Source: Eurosta solidaginis
Taxonomy: Eukaryota > Arthropoda > Insecta > Diptera > Tephritidae
Assembly: GCF_040869045.1 (NCBI RefSeq)
Contig: NC_090320.1
Coordinates: 241,676,978-241,740,977 of the forward strand
Direction of reading: 5' to 3'
Length of the DNA: 64,000 nucleotides
Below are positions 1 to 11,649 of this stretch, in pieces. Under the pieces are notes generated by a model that searched no databases, had not been told where the DNA came from, and saw only the letters and a program-made list of their open reading frames with translations. The position numbers and the translations under genes are program-made. Within the stretch, counting starts at the first letter, position 1, and every line of letters starts with the position of its first letter.

Positions 1-215
1 TATTGTTTAAATACTTTAAAACGAACATTTAGGGAATCCAATAGTATAAAAGAAACAAATTTTTCTTAAATGATTTTATTGCTGTAATTTAAAATTAAGT
101 GCCACGAGTGGGACATGTTCGAATGAAAAACGCTAAATGAACTTGTTAAAAACAAACAAAACGTCTTCTGCCATTCCTACGTCATCATACTGTTTCAACT
201 GTATTTTGGCCGGAC

Positions 216-475
216 TTGGCTCCAGCACACAACGCTGTGTCATTCAAAGTTGGTTCGAAGATAAAAATTGTTCATTATGTTAGCAAAATTTTAAATATGC
301 CTGAGTTGCGGCCATTTGAGCGATACTGGGCTGTGATGAAAGCAAAACTTTCGAAAATAGGGAAACCAATAAAAAACGTTACAGAAGTAAAAAACAAAAA
401 AAAATGTGGCAAGTATTAAAACCGTTGTGCAAAATTTGATGCGCGGAAAAGCGCGGTTTCACGGACAGCAACGAG
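216..475 (+). pseudogene. Tc1/mariner-like transposase C-terminal remnant
   Basis: A 67-codon open stretch reads LRPFERYWAVMKAKL near its middle. This resembles the C-terminal end of Tc1/mariner or IS630-type transposases, where a P(x)E(x)FW(x)xxK segment carries the last catalytic acidic residue. Coding similarity seems to continue out of frame to about 475. No upstream catalytic domain and no terminal inverted repeats were found, so it is a short dead fragment. The family assignment rests on one motif and is tentative. Confidence 0.4.
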
Positions 476-843
476 TAAATTAATAAAATTTCTTTTTATT
501 GCTATAAATATGTATTTCCATCCTAACAAAAATAAAAGTACAAAGTAACTGTTAGTATTTTTTATTTTGCAGAACTTTTTGTACCCGTCGTTTTTGTTCT
601 ATTTAACTCGTATTTCGGAAGAAAGACTTAAAAATAATAATTTCAGGAAAAAATAATACCCAGCAAACATTATGAGTAATAAAAGGGTATTAAATGAGTC
701 CTAAACTTGAACGTTTGCGCTCTTCATGAGCTCATTTATGAGTCCGAAGTAAACGAATTTCCCTACTTGCAATGTTCGTCTGATATGAACGTAATTTCAT
801 ATATCATATGAGGGTGAATAGGACTAGAACACTTATTGACGTC
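476..843. other. AT-rich stretch, nothing recognised
   Basis: No open frame with coding character, no structural RNA and no clear repeat was seen. Confidence 0.5.
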
Positions 844-1162
844 ACAAATAGCTCATTTTCGACACTTATTGGTCTCCAAAAATACTGTTTTATGACGACT
901 TTCAGAGTTTTATATGATCCGTGTGAATGCGCTTTTTTGCCTCTTAAATGACGCATAATTTAAATTGAAATTATGACATAGGGATTAAAAATAGTGTCTG
1001 AAGATATTTGTTAGCAAATCGAAGAAAATGGACTTGTATTTATACGAAAATATGAATGTCATTTTTTAACGGGTAGGGCATAAAAAGGAACAAATTCTAC
1101 GGGCACAATAAATCATAATAGTTATGTGAAACAGTTACACCTTTCAGAGGCAGAAGGTTTAA
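844..1162 (-). repeat. ~315-bp direct repeat, copy A
   Basis: This copy matches 2019-2333 in the same orientation over about 315 bp with scattered substitutions. Shared landmarks are AGCTCATTTTCGACACTTA at the left and TTTCAGAGGCAGAAGGTT at the right. Copy B runs straight into a minus-strand LINE C-terminus, so the repeat is probably that LINE's 3' untranslated region, copy A being a 5'-truncated insertion. The LINE link is inference from adjacency. Confidence 0.6.
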
Positions 1163-1333
1163 TCTGAACGGCACCAAATAATTGTAGAAAATAGTCCATT
1201 TCGACACAAAACTGGAACCTTTTTTTACTATATAGTTTGGCAAGGTTATGTGGAGAATAGAGTGGAAGGCAGTAAAAGAAGGCAGCCGAATGGAGTGGAA
1301 TGAAGAACAGCGGGAAGAGCAGAGTTGCATTGC

Positions 1334-1986
1334 ATGAATATTAGGTCGGGTCGATTTAAAAATCGCTCATTGCTCTGTGAAAATCGTATTCTAGGGATCA
1401 AAATAAGAAACTTTGCCGAAGCAACCATACCTCTAAAACGAATTCTGATGTCCCCCCCTTTGGGTCGAACTTTTGGGTAGGGGCAATTTCAATTCTACCT
1501 GCTGTGTCTTGTGGTGGCTTAAAAAAAACAACACAAACAATTTTACGATCTGCAATTGTGTCACAGTGATACCTTCATTTTTTAAAATGGTTGAATAAAA
1601 AACTCACACAACTATGTTTACGACATGCAAATGCATCACAGTGATGCCTTGGTTTTAAAAGGGTGTTGTAAAAACGCTAATTTCTAACAATTTTTTTTAA
1701 TTTCTTTTCTATTACTAAGTTAAATAAATTTTTTCATTTACATATGTTCTGACTAAATAAATTTCTAAAGAGAAAAATAAACTCCAAAAAGAAAAAACAT
1801 GGGCATTTCAAAGTGGGATTTTTCAAAATTTGCCCCCACGACCCAAAGGGGGGGGGGCATCAGAATTCGTTTTAGAGGCATGGTTCCTTCGGCAAAGTTT
1901 CTTATTTTGAACCCTAGAATACGATTTTCACAGAGCAATGGGCGATATTCTTACCTCCCCACAAATCGACCCGGCCTAATGAATAT
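1334..1986. mobile_element. hAT-like MITE with 8-bp target duplication
   Basis: The element spans 1342-1978 (637 bp). It starts TAGGTCGGGTCGATTT and ends with the near-exact reverse complement, so the TIRs begin TAGG(T/C)CGGGTCGATTT. An exact 8-bp direct repeat, ATGAATAT, flanks it at 1334-1341 and 1979-1986. T at position 2 and A at position 7 of the duplication fit the hAT preference. Inverted homology continues inward for over 100 bp on each side (about 1342-1490 and 1800-1978). The centre is AT-rich and carries no transposase. Confidence 0.85.
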
Positions 1987-2018
1987 GCATACCTTCAATC
2001 CTTGTTTCAGTATTGCAA

Positions 2019-2333
2019 AGCTCATTTTCGACACTTAATGGTCTCCAAAAATACTGTTTTATGACGATTTTCGGATTTTTATATGATCCGGGTGAATCCG
2101 CTTTTTTGCCTCTTAAATGACACATAATTTAAATTGAAATTATGACATCGCGATTAAAAATAGTGTCTGAAGATATTTGTTAGCCAATCGAAGAAAATGG
2201 ACTTATATTTATATGAAAATATGAATGTCATTTCCTAACGGGTAGGGCATGAGAAGGAACAAATTCTAAGGGCACAATAAATCATAATAGTTATGTGAAA
2301 CAATTACAACTTTCAGAGGCAGAAGGTTGCCAG
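2019..2333 (-). repeat. ~315-bp direct repeat, copy B
   Basis: This is the second copy of the repeat at 844-1162. It lies directly downstream, in minus-strand terms, of the LINE C-terminus at 2313-2790. That position is the reason to read both copies as LINE 3' untranslated sequence. Confidence 0.6.
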
Positions 2334-2790
2334 GCTGTCGAAGAAGCGTGAGCCCAGAAATCTGAGCTTTGTTCTTTGAAGCGCCGGACATCGGCAGAGA
2401 AAGTGGTAGATCGACTCATCTTCCTCCTCATCCTGACAGCTTCTGCAGAGGGAGCTTGTTGGTATTCGCCACCGTCGGAGCATTGGCGCGATAGCACAAT
2501 GACCTGTGATAACGCCCGTAAGTACCCTCACCGCAGATTTGTTCAGTTTGAGAAGGAAGCTGGTGTCTTTCCTATCCAAGCATGGCCATAAGGACCTTGA
2601 GACTTCGCAGTCAGCCCTATTGATCCATAGCAAGTCCGTTCTCGTAGTCGTCGATTCTCTCTAGGAGATAACTCAGAGGCGTTCGGACGGAGCTGTCCAC
2701 CTCACTTATGTCTAAGTCGGAACCTTTCCTAGCCATCTCATCCGCGAGTTCATCCGCATGAATATATTCTGTATGTAAAGCACGCTGAGT
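2313..2790 (-). pseudogene. LINE C-terminus with RNase H tail (R1/LOA-like)
   Basis: The minus-strand frame 2633-2313 reads CRSCQDEEEDESIYHFLCRC followed by PAL and LGSRFF. This is the cysteine/histidine block that follows the RNase H domain in R1/LOA/I-type non-LTR retrotransposons. Further upstream on the minus strand, to about 2790, the translation contains HADELADEMARKGSDLD, the end of an RNase H domain, with stops in between. Only this tail remains; reverse transcriptase and endonuclease are absent. The exact clade is uncertain. Confidence 0.6.
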
Positions 2791-2959
2791 ATAATAATAA
2801 ATTCAAATAAAATTTGCAACTTTCAAATCTTATAAAAATTTTTAAAAATTTTGAAAGTAAATAAAACAAGTAAGGAAGGCTAGGTTCGGGTGTAACAGAA
2901 CATTACATACTCAGTTGAGAGCTGTGGAGACGAGTAAGGGAAAATCACCATGTTGTAAA

Positions 2960-5900
2960 AAGAACCTAGTTCTATAGATGGACGCCATTTAGGGATATCG
3001 CCATAAAGGTGGACCAGGCCTGACTCTAGAATTTGTTTGTACGATATGGGTATCAAATGAAATGTGTTAATGATAATTTTAAAAGGGAGTGGGCCTAAGT
3101 TCTATAGGTGGACGCCTTTTCGAGATATCGCCATAAAGGTGGACCAGGGGTGACTCTAGAATTTATTTTGTACGATATGGGTATCAAATGCAAGGTGTTA
3201 ATGAGTGTTTTAAAAGGGCGTGGGCCTTAGTTCTATAGGTGGACGCCTTTTCGAGATATCGCCATAAAGGTGGACCAGCGGCGACTCTAGAATTTGTTTG
3301 TACGATATGGGTATCAAATGCAAGGTGTTAATGAGTATTTTAAAAGGGAGTGGGCCTTAGTTTTATAAGTGGTTGCCTTTTCGAGATATCGCCATAAAGG
3401 TGGGCCAGGGGTGACTCTAGAATGTGTTTGTACGATATGGGTATCAAATTAAAGGTGTTGAGTATTTTAAAAGGGCGTGGGCCTAAGTTCTATAGATGGA
3501 CGCCTTTTCGAGATGTCGCCATAAAGATGGACCAGGGGTGACTGTAGAATTTGTTTGTACGATATGGGTATCAAATGAAAGGTGTTAATGAGTATTTTAA
3601 AAAGGAGTGGGCCTTAGTTCTATATGTGGACGCCTTTTCGAGATATCGCCATAAACGTGGCCCAGGGGTGACTTTAGAATGTGTTTGTACGATATGGGTA
3701 TCAAACGAAAGGTGTTAATAAGTGTTTTAAAAGGGAGTGGGCCTCAGTTCTATGGGTGGACGCCTTTTCGGGATATCGCCATAAACGTGGACCAGGGGTG
3801 ACTCTAGAATGCGTTTGTACAATATGGGTATCCAATGAAAGGTGCTAATGAGTATTTTAAAAGGGCGTGGGCCTTAGTTCTATAGGTGGACGCCTTTTCG
3901 AGATACCGCCATAAAGGTGGACCAGGGGTGACTCTAGAATTTGTTTGTACGATATGGGTATCAAATGAAAGGTGTTAATGAGTATTTTAAAAAGGAGTGG
4001 GCCTTAGTTCTATATGTGGACGCCTTTTCGAGATATCGCCATAAACGTGGACCAGGGGTGACTATAGAATGTGTTTGTCCGATATGGGTATCAAACGAAA
4101 GGTGTTAATGAGTGTTTTAAAAGGGAGTGGGCCTTAGTTCTATAGGTGGATGCCTTTTCGAGATATCGCCATAAAGGTGGGCCAGAGGTGACTCTAGAAT
4201 TTTTTGTACGATATGGGTATCAAATGAAAGGTGTTAATGAGTATTTTAAAATGGAGTGGGCCTTAGTTCTATATGTGGACGCCTTTTCGAGATATCGCCA
4301 TAAACGTGGACCAGGGGTGACTCTAGAATGTGTTTGTACGATATGGGTACCAAATTAAAAGTGTTAATGAGTATTTTAAAATGGAGTGGGCCTTAGTTCT
4401 ATATGTGGACACCTTTTCGAGATATCGCCATAAACGTGGACCAGGGGTGACTCTAGAATGTGTTTGTACAATATGGGTATCCAATGAAAGGTGCTAATGA
4501 GTATTTTAAAAGGGCGTGGGCCTTAGTTCTATAGGTGGACGCCTTTTCGAGATATCGCCATAAAGGTGGACCAGGGGTGACTATAGAATTTGTTTGTACG
4601 ATATGGGTATCAAATGAAAGGTGTTAATGAGTATTTTAAAAAGGAGTGGGCCTTAGTTCTATATGTGGACGCCTTTTCGAGATATCGCCATAAACGTGGA
4701 CCAGGGGTGACTCTAGAATGTGTTTGTCCAATATGGGTATCAAACGAAAGGTGTTAATGAGTGTTTTAAAAGGGAGTGGGCCTCAGTTCTATAGGTGGAT
4801 GCCTTTTCGAGATATCGCCATAAAGGTGGGCCAGAGGTGACTCTAGAATTTTTTGTACGATATGGGTATCAAATGAAAGGTGTTAATGAGTATTTTAAAA
4901 TGGAGTGGGCCTTAGTTCTATATGTGGACGCCTTTTCGAGATATCGCCATAAACGTGGACCAGGGGTAACTCTAGAATGTGTTTGTACGATATGGGTACC
5001 AAATTAAAGGTGTTAATGAGTATTTTAAAATGGAGTGGGCCTTAGTTCTATATGTGGACACCTTTTCGAGATATCGCCATAAACGTGGACCAGGGGTGAC
5101 TCTAGAATGTGTTTGTACGATATGGGTACCAAATTAAAGATGTTAATGAGTATTTTTAAAGGGCGTGGGCCTTAGTTCTATAGGTGGACGCCTTTTCGAG
5201 ATATCGCCATAAAGGTGGACCAGGGGTGACTCTAGAATTTGCTTGTACGATATGGGTATCAAATGAAAGGTGTTAATGAGTATTTTAAAAAGGAGTGGGC
5301 CTTGGCTCTATGGGTGGACGCCCGTTCGGGATATCGCCATAAACGTGGACCAAGGGTGACTCTAGAATTTGTTTGTAAGGTATGGGTATCAAATGAAAGG
5401 TGTTAATGAGTGTTTTAAAAGGGCGTGGGCCTTAGTTCTATAGGTGGACGCCTTTTCGAGATATCGCCATAAAGGTGGACCAGCGGCGACTCTAGAATTT
5501 GTTTGTACGATATGGGTATCAAATGCAAGGTGTTAATGAGTATTTTAAAAGGGAGTGGGCCTTAGTTTTATAAGTGGTTGCCTTTTCGAGATACCGCCAT
5601 AAAGGTGGACCAGGGGTGACTCTAGAATTTGTTTGGACGATATGGGTATCAAATGAAAGGTGTTAATGAATATTTTAAAAGGGCTTGGGCCTTAGTTCTA
5701 TATGTGGACGCCTTTTCGAGATATCGCCATAAACGTGGACCAGGGGTGACCCTAGAATGCGTTTGTACAATATGGGTATCAAATGAAAGGTGTTAATAAG
5801 TATTTTAAAAGGGCGTGGGCCTTAGTTCTATAGGTGGACGCCTTTTCGAGATATGGCCATAAAGGTGGACCAGGGGTTACTCTAGAATTTGTTTGTACGA

Positions 5901-6150
5901 TATGGGTATCAAATGAAAGGTGTTAATGAGTATTTTAAAAGGGAGTGGGCCTTAGTTCTATATGTGTACGCCTTTTCGAGATATCGCCATAAACGTGGAC
6001 CAGGGGTGACTCTAGAATGTGTTTGTACGATATGGGTATCAAATTAAAGGTATTAATGAGGGTTTTAAAAAGGAGTGGCCCATAGTTGTATATGTGAACG
6101 CGTTTTCGAGATATCGACCAAAATGGGGACCAGGGTGATCCAGAACATCA
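2960..6150 (+). repeat. ~130-bp tandem satellite array, about 24 units
   Basis: Successive TGACTCTAGAAT landmarks fall at 3021, 3151, 3282 and 3412, giving a 128-131 bp period that continues to about 6150. Each unit contains GATATCGCCATAAAGGTGG, TGTACGATATGGGTATCAAA and GGAGTGGGCC(T)TAGTTCTA. Units vary mainly at single bases and small indels. A five-unit block at about 4146 is repeated almost exactly 649 bp downstream at 4795, showing recent higher-order duplication. Confidence 0.95.
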
Positions 6151-7263
6151 TCTGTCGGGTACCGCTAATTTATTTATATATGTAATACCACGAACAGTAT
6201 TCCTTCCAAGAGCCCAAGGGCTTTCGATTTCGCCCTGCAAAACTTTTTCATTTTCTTCTACTTAATATGGTAAGTGTCACACCCATTTTACCAAGTTTTT
6301 TTCTAAAGTTATATTTGCGTCAATAGACCAATACAAGTACCATGTTTCATCCCTTTTTTCGTATTTGGTATATAATTATGGAATTTTTTTCATTTTTCGT
6401 AATTTTCGATATCGAAAAAGTGGGCGTGGTCTTAGTCGGATTCCGGCCATTTTTTACACCAATACAAAGTGAGTTCATATAAGTACGTGAACTGAGCTCA
6501 GTAAAGGTATATCGATTTTTGCTCAAGTTATCGTGTTAACGGCCGAGCGGAAGGACAGACCGATTCAACCGATTTCGCCCATTTTCGCAGAAAAGAGTTA
6601 TCGCCATAGAAGCTATGCTCTAACCAAATTTCACAAGGATTGGTAAATTTTTGTTCGACTTATGGCATTAAAAGAATCCTAGACAAATTAAATGAAAAAG
6701 GGCGGAGCCACTCCCATTTTGAAATTTTCTTTTATTTTTGTATTTTGTTGCACCATATCATTACTGGAGTTGAATGTTGACATAATTTACTTATATACTG
6801 TAAAGATATTAACTTTTATTTTAAAATTTGAATTAAAAATTTTTTTTCCAAAAGTGGGCGTGGTCGTTCTCCGATTTTGCTAATTTTTATTAAGCAGACA
6901 TACAGTAATGCAAGTAACGTTCCTGCCAAATTTCATCATGATATCTTCAACGACTGCCAAATTACAGCTTGCAAAACTTCAAAATTACCTTCTTTTAAAA
7001 GTGGGCGGTGCCACGCCCATTGTCCAAAATTTTCCTAGTTTTCAGTTCTGCGTCGTAAGTTCAACTCACCTACCAAGTTTCATCGCTTAATCCGTATTTG
7101 GTAATGAATTATCGCACTTTTTCGATTTTTCGAAATTTTCGATATCGAAAAAGTGGGCGTGGTTATTGTCCGATATCGTTCATTTTAAATAGCGATCTGA
7201 GCGATGAGTGCCCAGGAACCTATCTACCAAATTTCATCAAGATACCTCAAAATTTACTCAAGT

Positions 7264-7312
7264 TATCGTGTTAAGGGACAGACGGATGGACGGACGGACG
7301 GACGGACGGACA
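7264..7312 (+). repeat. GGAC-type microsatellite
   Basis: A short run of GACGGACGGACG units lies inside the Helentron/DINE-like element. The equivalent site in other copies is a (GTCC)n tract of different length, for example near 30360. Confidence 0.9.
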
Positions 7313-7454
7313 TGGCTCAATCGAATTTTTTTTCGATACTGATGATTTTGATATATGGAAGTATATATCTATCTCGATTCCTTTATACCTGTACAACCAA
7401 CCGTTATCCAATCAAAGTTAATATACTCTGTGAGCTCTGCTCAACTGAGTATAA

Positions 7455-8700
7455 AAATTAATAAGAAATTGAAAAACAAAATATTAAACTATTTGAAAAT
7501 TCGAAAAAAATTAAAAATTTTCGAAAAACATACATACAAAGTAAACAACAACGTATAAATTACTCTTAAAAATTTTGGTAACAACCACAAATTTTAAAAT
7601 AATTTTCTGCGCTACATAAATTTGTTGAGTTTAGAAAGCAGAAAAAAGCGGCTCAGCGTGGGCGTAGGAAATTTGTGGAAAAAAAGACACACACACAAAA
7701 CACAATGTGATGCCGCTTGTCAACAACAAACGTAACAACAATAGCATAACGGTTTAAGCAAATTATTATAAATGTTTGTATATGTATGCGTAAAGACACA
7801 CAAACATAAATATACAACATTTATAAAATCACAGCAAAAGCGCAAATTGTCGAGAAAAATTTTCTTTAAAATTTTGCATTCTTGCTAAATTATTTGATTA
7901 TTTATCATGAAAGATGGGTTTTAACAAAAAACAAAAATATAAAAATTTATCTGAGACTCACACACACATTATAATAATAATACATGCACATGCCGAGTGA
8001 TATATACAATACTTAGAAAGTGTTTAAGTATATAAACATTGTATGATAGCAGCTGGGTAATATTTGTTTGTATATTTTTGCCGTTGGAAACAATTTGGCA
8101 TATTTTCGTTCGATCAGTCTAGCCAATGGTCGTTGAAACGTTGATGCCAGGACCATTGAAATGTGACTCAGAAGAGTCAATATCCCGGGCAAAATATTGA
8201 AATTGACAGTTGTTTCGATATGCATACATATACATAATGCCGATATATATTAAAAATAATTTTAAAAAGTTTAAAATATAATACAAGAGAACGAAAACTT
8301 TTGTATTTTCTTCCGACCATTCAAATACAAACAAGTCCATATTAATGGTGGTTTTGGACAAAAAATATACACAAAATTTACCATAATTTTTTTTTTTAAT
8401 ATCAAACAGAAAAACGTGAATTTTTGTATTTGAAATCTTAGAAACGATCCAAAGCGAATTCAGTACGGGAGTAGTGGAATTCACAAATTTTTTAACCACA
8501 TTTGCCATCGCTTTATTTGCGAATCGATAACTATAAAGATTTAGTTATTCAGTAACTATTTTGTATCGATATTTGTTTATCGACGATCAGCTGTGTTGTT
8601 AAATAAACCGTAAGTAAACTGGCTGCGTTAAAAATCACGAAATTAATATTTCTGGCAATTTTAGTTAAAAAAGAAATTCGGAACTTTAATTTAATACTTT
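7455..8700. other. AT-rich intergenic stretch
   Basis: No recognisable gene was found. It includes short CA-rich tracts near 7687 and 7961. Near 8452-8482 (CCAAAGCGAATTCAGTAC) is a short match to the terminus of the foldback element at 15363-15832, so a fragment of that family is present. Confidence 0.5.
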
Positions 8701-8704
8701 CAAA

Positions 8705-10210
8705 CACGAAAAGCTGATTTATTTATTAACACGCTTTTATTAGCTTGGCCTGTATGTAACGGAATCTTTGAGCTTAATTTTCCCCGGTTTCTAGAAGTCT
8801 GATTAATTTGAAACTTTGCACACGTATCAAGGACCGATGACAATGCATTAGTGTGATGGTGTGGTGACATAAGGTCAACGGCCATAAGGTCAATTGGCCT
8901 TATTACCACTTTGAATGGCCATAAGTTTTATTGAAACTTTGCACACGTATCAAGGGTCGATGACAATGCATTAATGTGATGGTGTGGTGACATAAGGTCA
9001 ACGGCCATAAGGTCAATTGGCCTTATTACCACTTTGAATGGCCATAAGTTTGATTGAAACTTTGCACACGTATCAAGGGTCGATAACAATGCATTAATGT
9101 GATGGCGTAGTGATATAAGGTCAACGGCCATAATGTCAGTTGGCCTTATTACCAATTTGAATGGCCATAAGTTTGATTGAAACTTCGCACACGTATCAAG
9201 GCTCGACGGCAATACAATAATGTGATGGTGGGGTGACATAAAGTTAACGGACATAAGGTCAATTGAACTTATGACCACCCCAAATGGCCATAGATTTGAA
9301 ACCTTGCACATAATGCGAAAAACGCATTCCTTTACTAATGATAGATGTGGATGCATAGCACATCTTCGAAAGAGCATACTGGAGCCCTTTTTAACACGCT
9401 TTTATTAGCTTGGCCTTAATCTATGTAACGGAATCTTTGAGCTTAATTTTCCCCGGTTTCTAGAAGTCTGATTAATTTGAAACTTTGCATACGTATCAAG
9501 GACCGATGACAATGCATTAGAGTGATGGTGTGGTGACATAAGGTCAACGGCTGTAAGGTCAATTGGCCTTATTACCAATTTGAGTGGCCATAAGTTTGAT
9601 TGAAACTTTGCACATGTATCACGGTTCGATGACAATGTATTAATGTGATGGTGTGGTGACATAAGGTAAACAGCCATAAGGTCAATTGGCCTTATTACCA
9701 CTTTGAATGGCCATAAGTTTGATTGAAACTTTGCACACGTATCAGGGCTCGATGACAATGCATTAATGTGATGGTGTGGTGACATAAGGTCAACGGCCAT
9801 AAGGTCAATTGGCCTTATTACCACTTTGAATGGCCATAAGTTTGATTAAAACTTTGCACACGTATCAAGGCTCGACGACAATGCATTAATGTGATGATGT
9901 GGTGACATAAGGTCAAAGGCCATAATGTCAATTGGCCTTATTACCACTTTGAATGGCGATAAGTTTGATTGAAACTTTTCACACGTATCAAGGCTCGATG
10001 ACAATGCAATAATGTAATGGTGGGGTCACATCAGGTTAACGGACATAAGGTCAATTGAACTTGTGACCACCCCAAATGGCCATAAATTTGAAACCTTGCA
10101 CATAATGCGAAAAACGCATTCCTTTATTAATGATAGAAGTGGATGCATGGCACATCTATGAAAGAGCATACTGGAGCCCTTTTTGACACGCTGTTATTAG
10201 CTTGGCCTGT
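8705..10210. repeat. 123-bp minisatellite in two super-blocks
   Basis: TTGAAAC(T)TTGCACACG landmarks at 8931, 9054 and 9177 give an exact 123-bp period. A second series starts near 9478 and repeats at about 9600, 9723, 9846 and 9969. Both series begin with the same lead-in (ACACGCTTTTATTAGCTTGG, then TGTAACGGAATCTTTGAG) and end with the same tail (GCGAAAAACGCATTCCTTTA). The whole is therefore a ~660-790 bp super-unit present twice in tandem. Because 123 is divisible by 3, the minus strand stays open and encodes 41-residue repeats; this is probably a by-product. Confidence 0.9.
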
Positions 10211-10216
10211 ATCTTT

Positions 10217-11150
10217 CTATGTATATATGTATCCATGTATGTATGTAACGGAATCTGGAGTGGAGCCGAGAGCCCCGGTAATGCAGAGCTCCGAACTCCG
10301 TTGCACCTTTTGAAGCATTTTAAGATAGGTACTTTTAGCTAGTGCAGGCCACCAGACCAAGGCACCATAAAGAAGAATCGGGCGCACAATTGCTGTGTAA
10401 ATACAGTAGGTCACCTTAGGGGAGAATCCCCAGGAGGTGCCAATTGCCCTCTTGCAGGTGAACAGCTCTGCTGTTGCCTTCTTGGATTGCTCCACTTTAT
10501 GGTCATTCCAAAATAGCTTCCTATCCAGAATGACTCCCAAATACTTGACTTGATCGCTAAACGCTAAGAACGTACCCCCAATTCTTGGCGATGTAAGATT
10601 TGGAACTTTGTACCTCCTCGTGAAGAGAACAAGCTCGGTTTTATCCGGGTTGACTTCCAAACCTGTGGCGGGTTGTACTCCTGGAGCACCTCCAGGAAGT
10701 CAGCTGGGTCCTTTGGTGTCACTGGAACCCAGGCTCTAGCCCTTGGTCGTAAGGGGATATCACGCGCCTCCACTCCCTTGAGGCGCGCGCACGGATATAC
10801 CACCCCTATCAGCGTGACGGCGCCCCTATAGAGGTTGACCGACCTGGCGTCGTCACAGGCAATTAGCTTGATATTGCCCTGGAACTACCCTGCATCGGTG
10901 TAAGATGGCGGTGGACCAGGGTTGTCTTTTTAACCTTAACGGCCACCGTAGCGAGCGCGGTCTCGATTCACTTCCACTGTTTTTTCGGGATCCTGCCATC
11001 TTCGCTGCTCTCGTCTATAATGCTAATGATCTGCCGACCCTTGGCAATTTCGGCGAGCCTCCTGCGTCTTTTGGCTCTTTTCGGTGCCGTGGGGTTGGAT
11101 TCATCCATGGACCGCTGGCGTTTCGAGGTTTCATCACTCTCGACTAAAAC
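10217..11150 (-). pseudogene. Internally deleted LINE: ORF1 start joined to RT end
   Basis: Read on the minus strand from about 11150 leftwards, the sequence first encodes a charged segment (PKRAKRRRRLAEIAKGR) typical of an ORF1/gag-like N-terminus. It then encodes an ORF1 segment around RARAWVPVTPKDPADFLEVL, which may be a DUF4780-type domain. It ends with the last part of a reverse transcriptase: NPDKTELVLFTRR, VKYLGVILDRKLFW and RPILLYGALVWWPAL. The catalytic YADD region and the endonuclease are missing, and the frame changes near 10660. The RT end is of a Jockey/LOA/R1 type. The element is dead. Confidence 0.7.
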
Positions 11151-11185
11151 TTTTAAAATTACTTGAACTAAAAAATTAAAAAAAA

Positions 11186-11645
11186 ATAATAGTTTAAAAA
11201 AACTAAAAAAACACGCTTTTATAGAAAACCGAACTAAAAAATAGAAAATAATTTTCAATTAAAAAGACAGTAGTAGAAGGTCAAACAATCGTTTATAGTT
11301 AATCACCTCAAAATAAAATTATAATAAAATTTAAGTTATTAATTTACAGTAAAAAGCGTGGGGTGCTTGATATTGAATGTTACAATCATTCTATTGGCAA
11401 CTATCTGAGAGGAAAGATATGAAATGAGTCAAGTGCACCCCACGCTTTTTACTCTGAATTAAATTATTCTGTTAATAACGTAAATTTTATTATAATTTTA
11501 TTTTGAGGTGATTAACTATAAACGATTGTTTGACCTTCTACTACTGTTATATAAACTCTTTTTAATTGAAAATTATTTTCTATTTTTTAGTTCGGTTTGC
11601 TATAAAAGCGTGTTTTTTTAGTTTTTTTAAACTATTATTTATAAA
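11186..11645. repeat. ~450-bp palindrome with Harbinger-like 5' region
   Basis: The left arm (about 11186-11377) is the reverse complement of the right arm (about 11435-11645), with a loop of roughly 60 bp. The arms share AGTAAAAAGCGTGGGGTGC near the centre and an AT-rich outer part. Both arms carry the same open frame start, MKIIFYFLVRF(S/A)IKACFF. On the right it leads to a Harbinger-type ORF; on the left it leads to the LINE ORF1 remnant. The right arm has a short extra insertion near 11455-11475. Confidence 0.8.
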
Positions 11646-11649
11646 TAAA

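Larger units (their letters stand above)
2865..7454 (+). mobile_element. Helentron/DINE-1-like element 1, satellite-expanded
   Basis: This non-coding element runs from ACAAGTAAGGAAGG to CTCAACTGAGTATA. Near the left end is a hairpin-forming segment (GGTTCGGGTGTAACAGAAC) that in other copies is a perfect GTTCGG/CCGAAC 6-bp stem. At the right end TATACTC pairs with GAGTATA. The left part is a long array of ~130-bp units. The right part (about 6160-7454) holds recurrent GTGGGCGTGG motifs, CGATATCG segments and a GGAC-rich tract ending in ACATGGCTCAAT. The plan matches Drosophila DINE-1 and the helentron-derived HINEs (inverted termini, central tandem repeats, a CCATGTCCGTC-type tract), but homology was not tested. 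It encodes no protein. Confidence 0.65.

Noticed and set aside
844..2333. The 315-bp direct repeats as LTRs of one retrotransposon
   Set aside because: No TG...CA ends, no matching target duplication and no retroelement genes between them; the interior is a MITE.
4146..5007. Two identical 70-residue open frames
   Set aside because: They lie in the ~130-bp satellite and recur because of the 649-bp duplication; other units break the frame.
2960..6150. CRISPR-like array
   Set aside because: Units are contiguous ~130-bp tandem repeats without spacers, in a eukaryotic genome.
8928..9824. Minus-strand frames with 41-residue repeats as a repetitive protein gene
   Set aside because: The 123-bp period explains them; no start context, splice pattern or known repeat protein supports coding.
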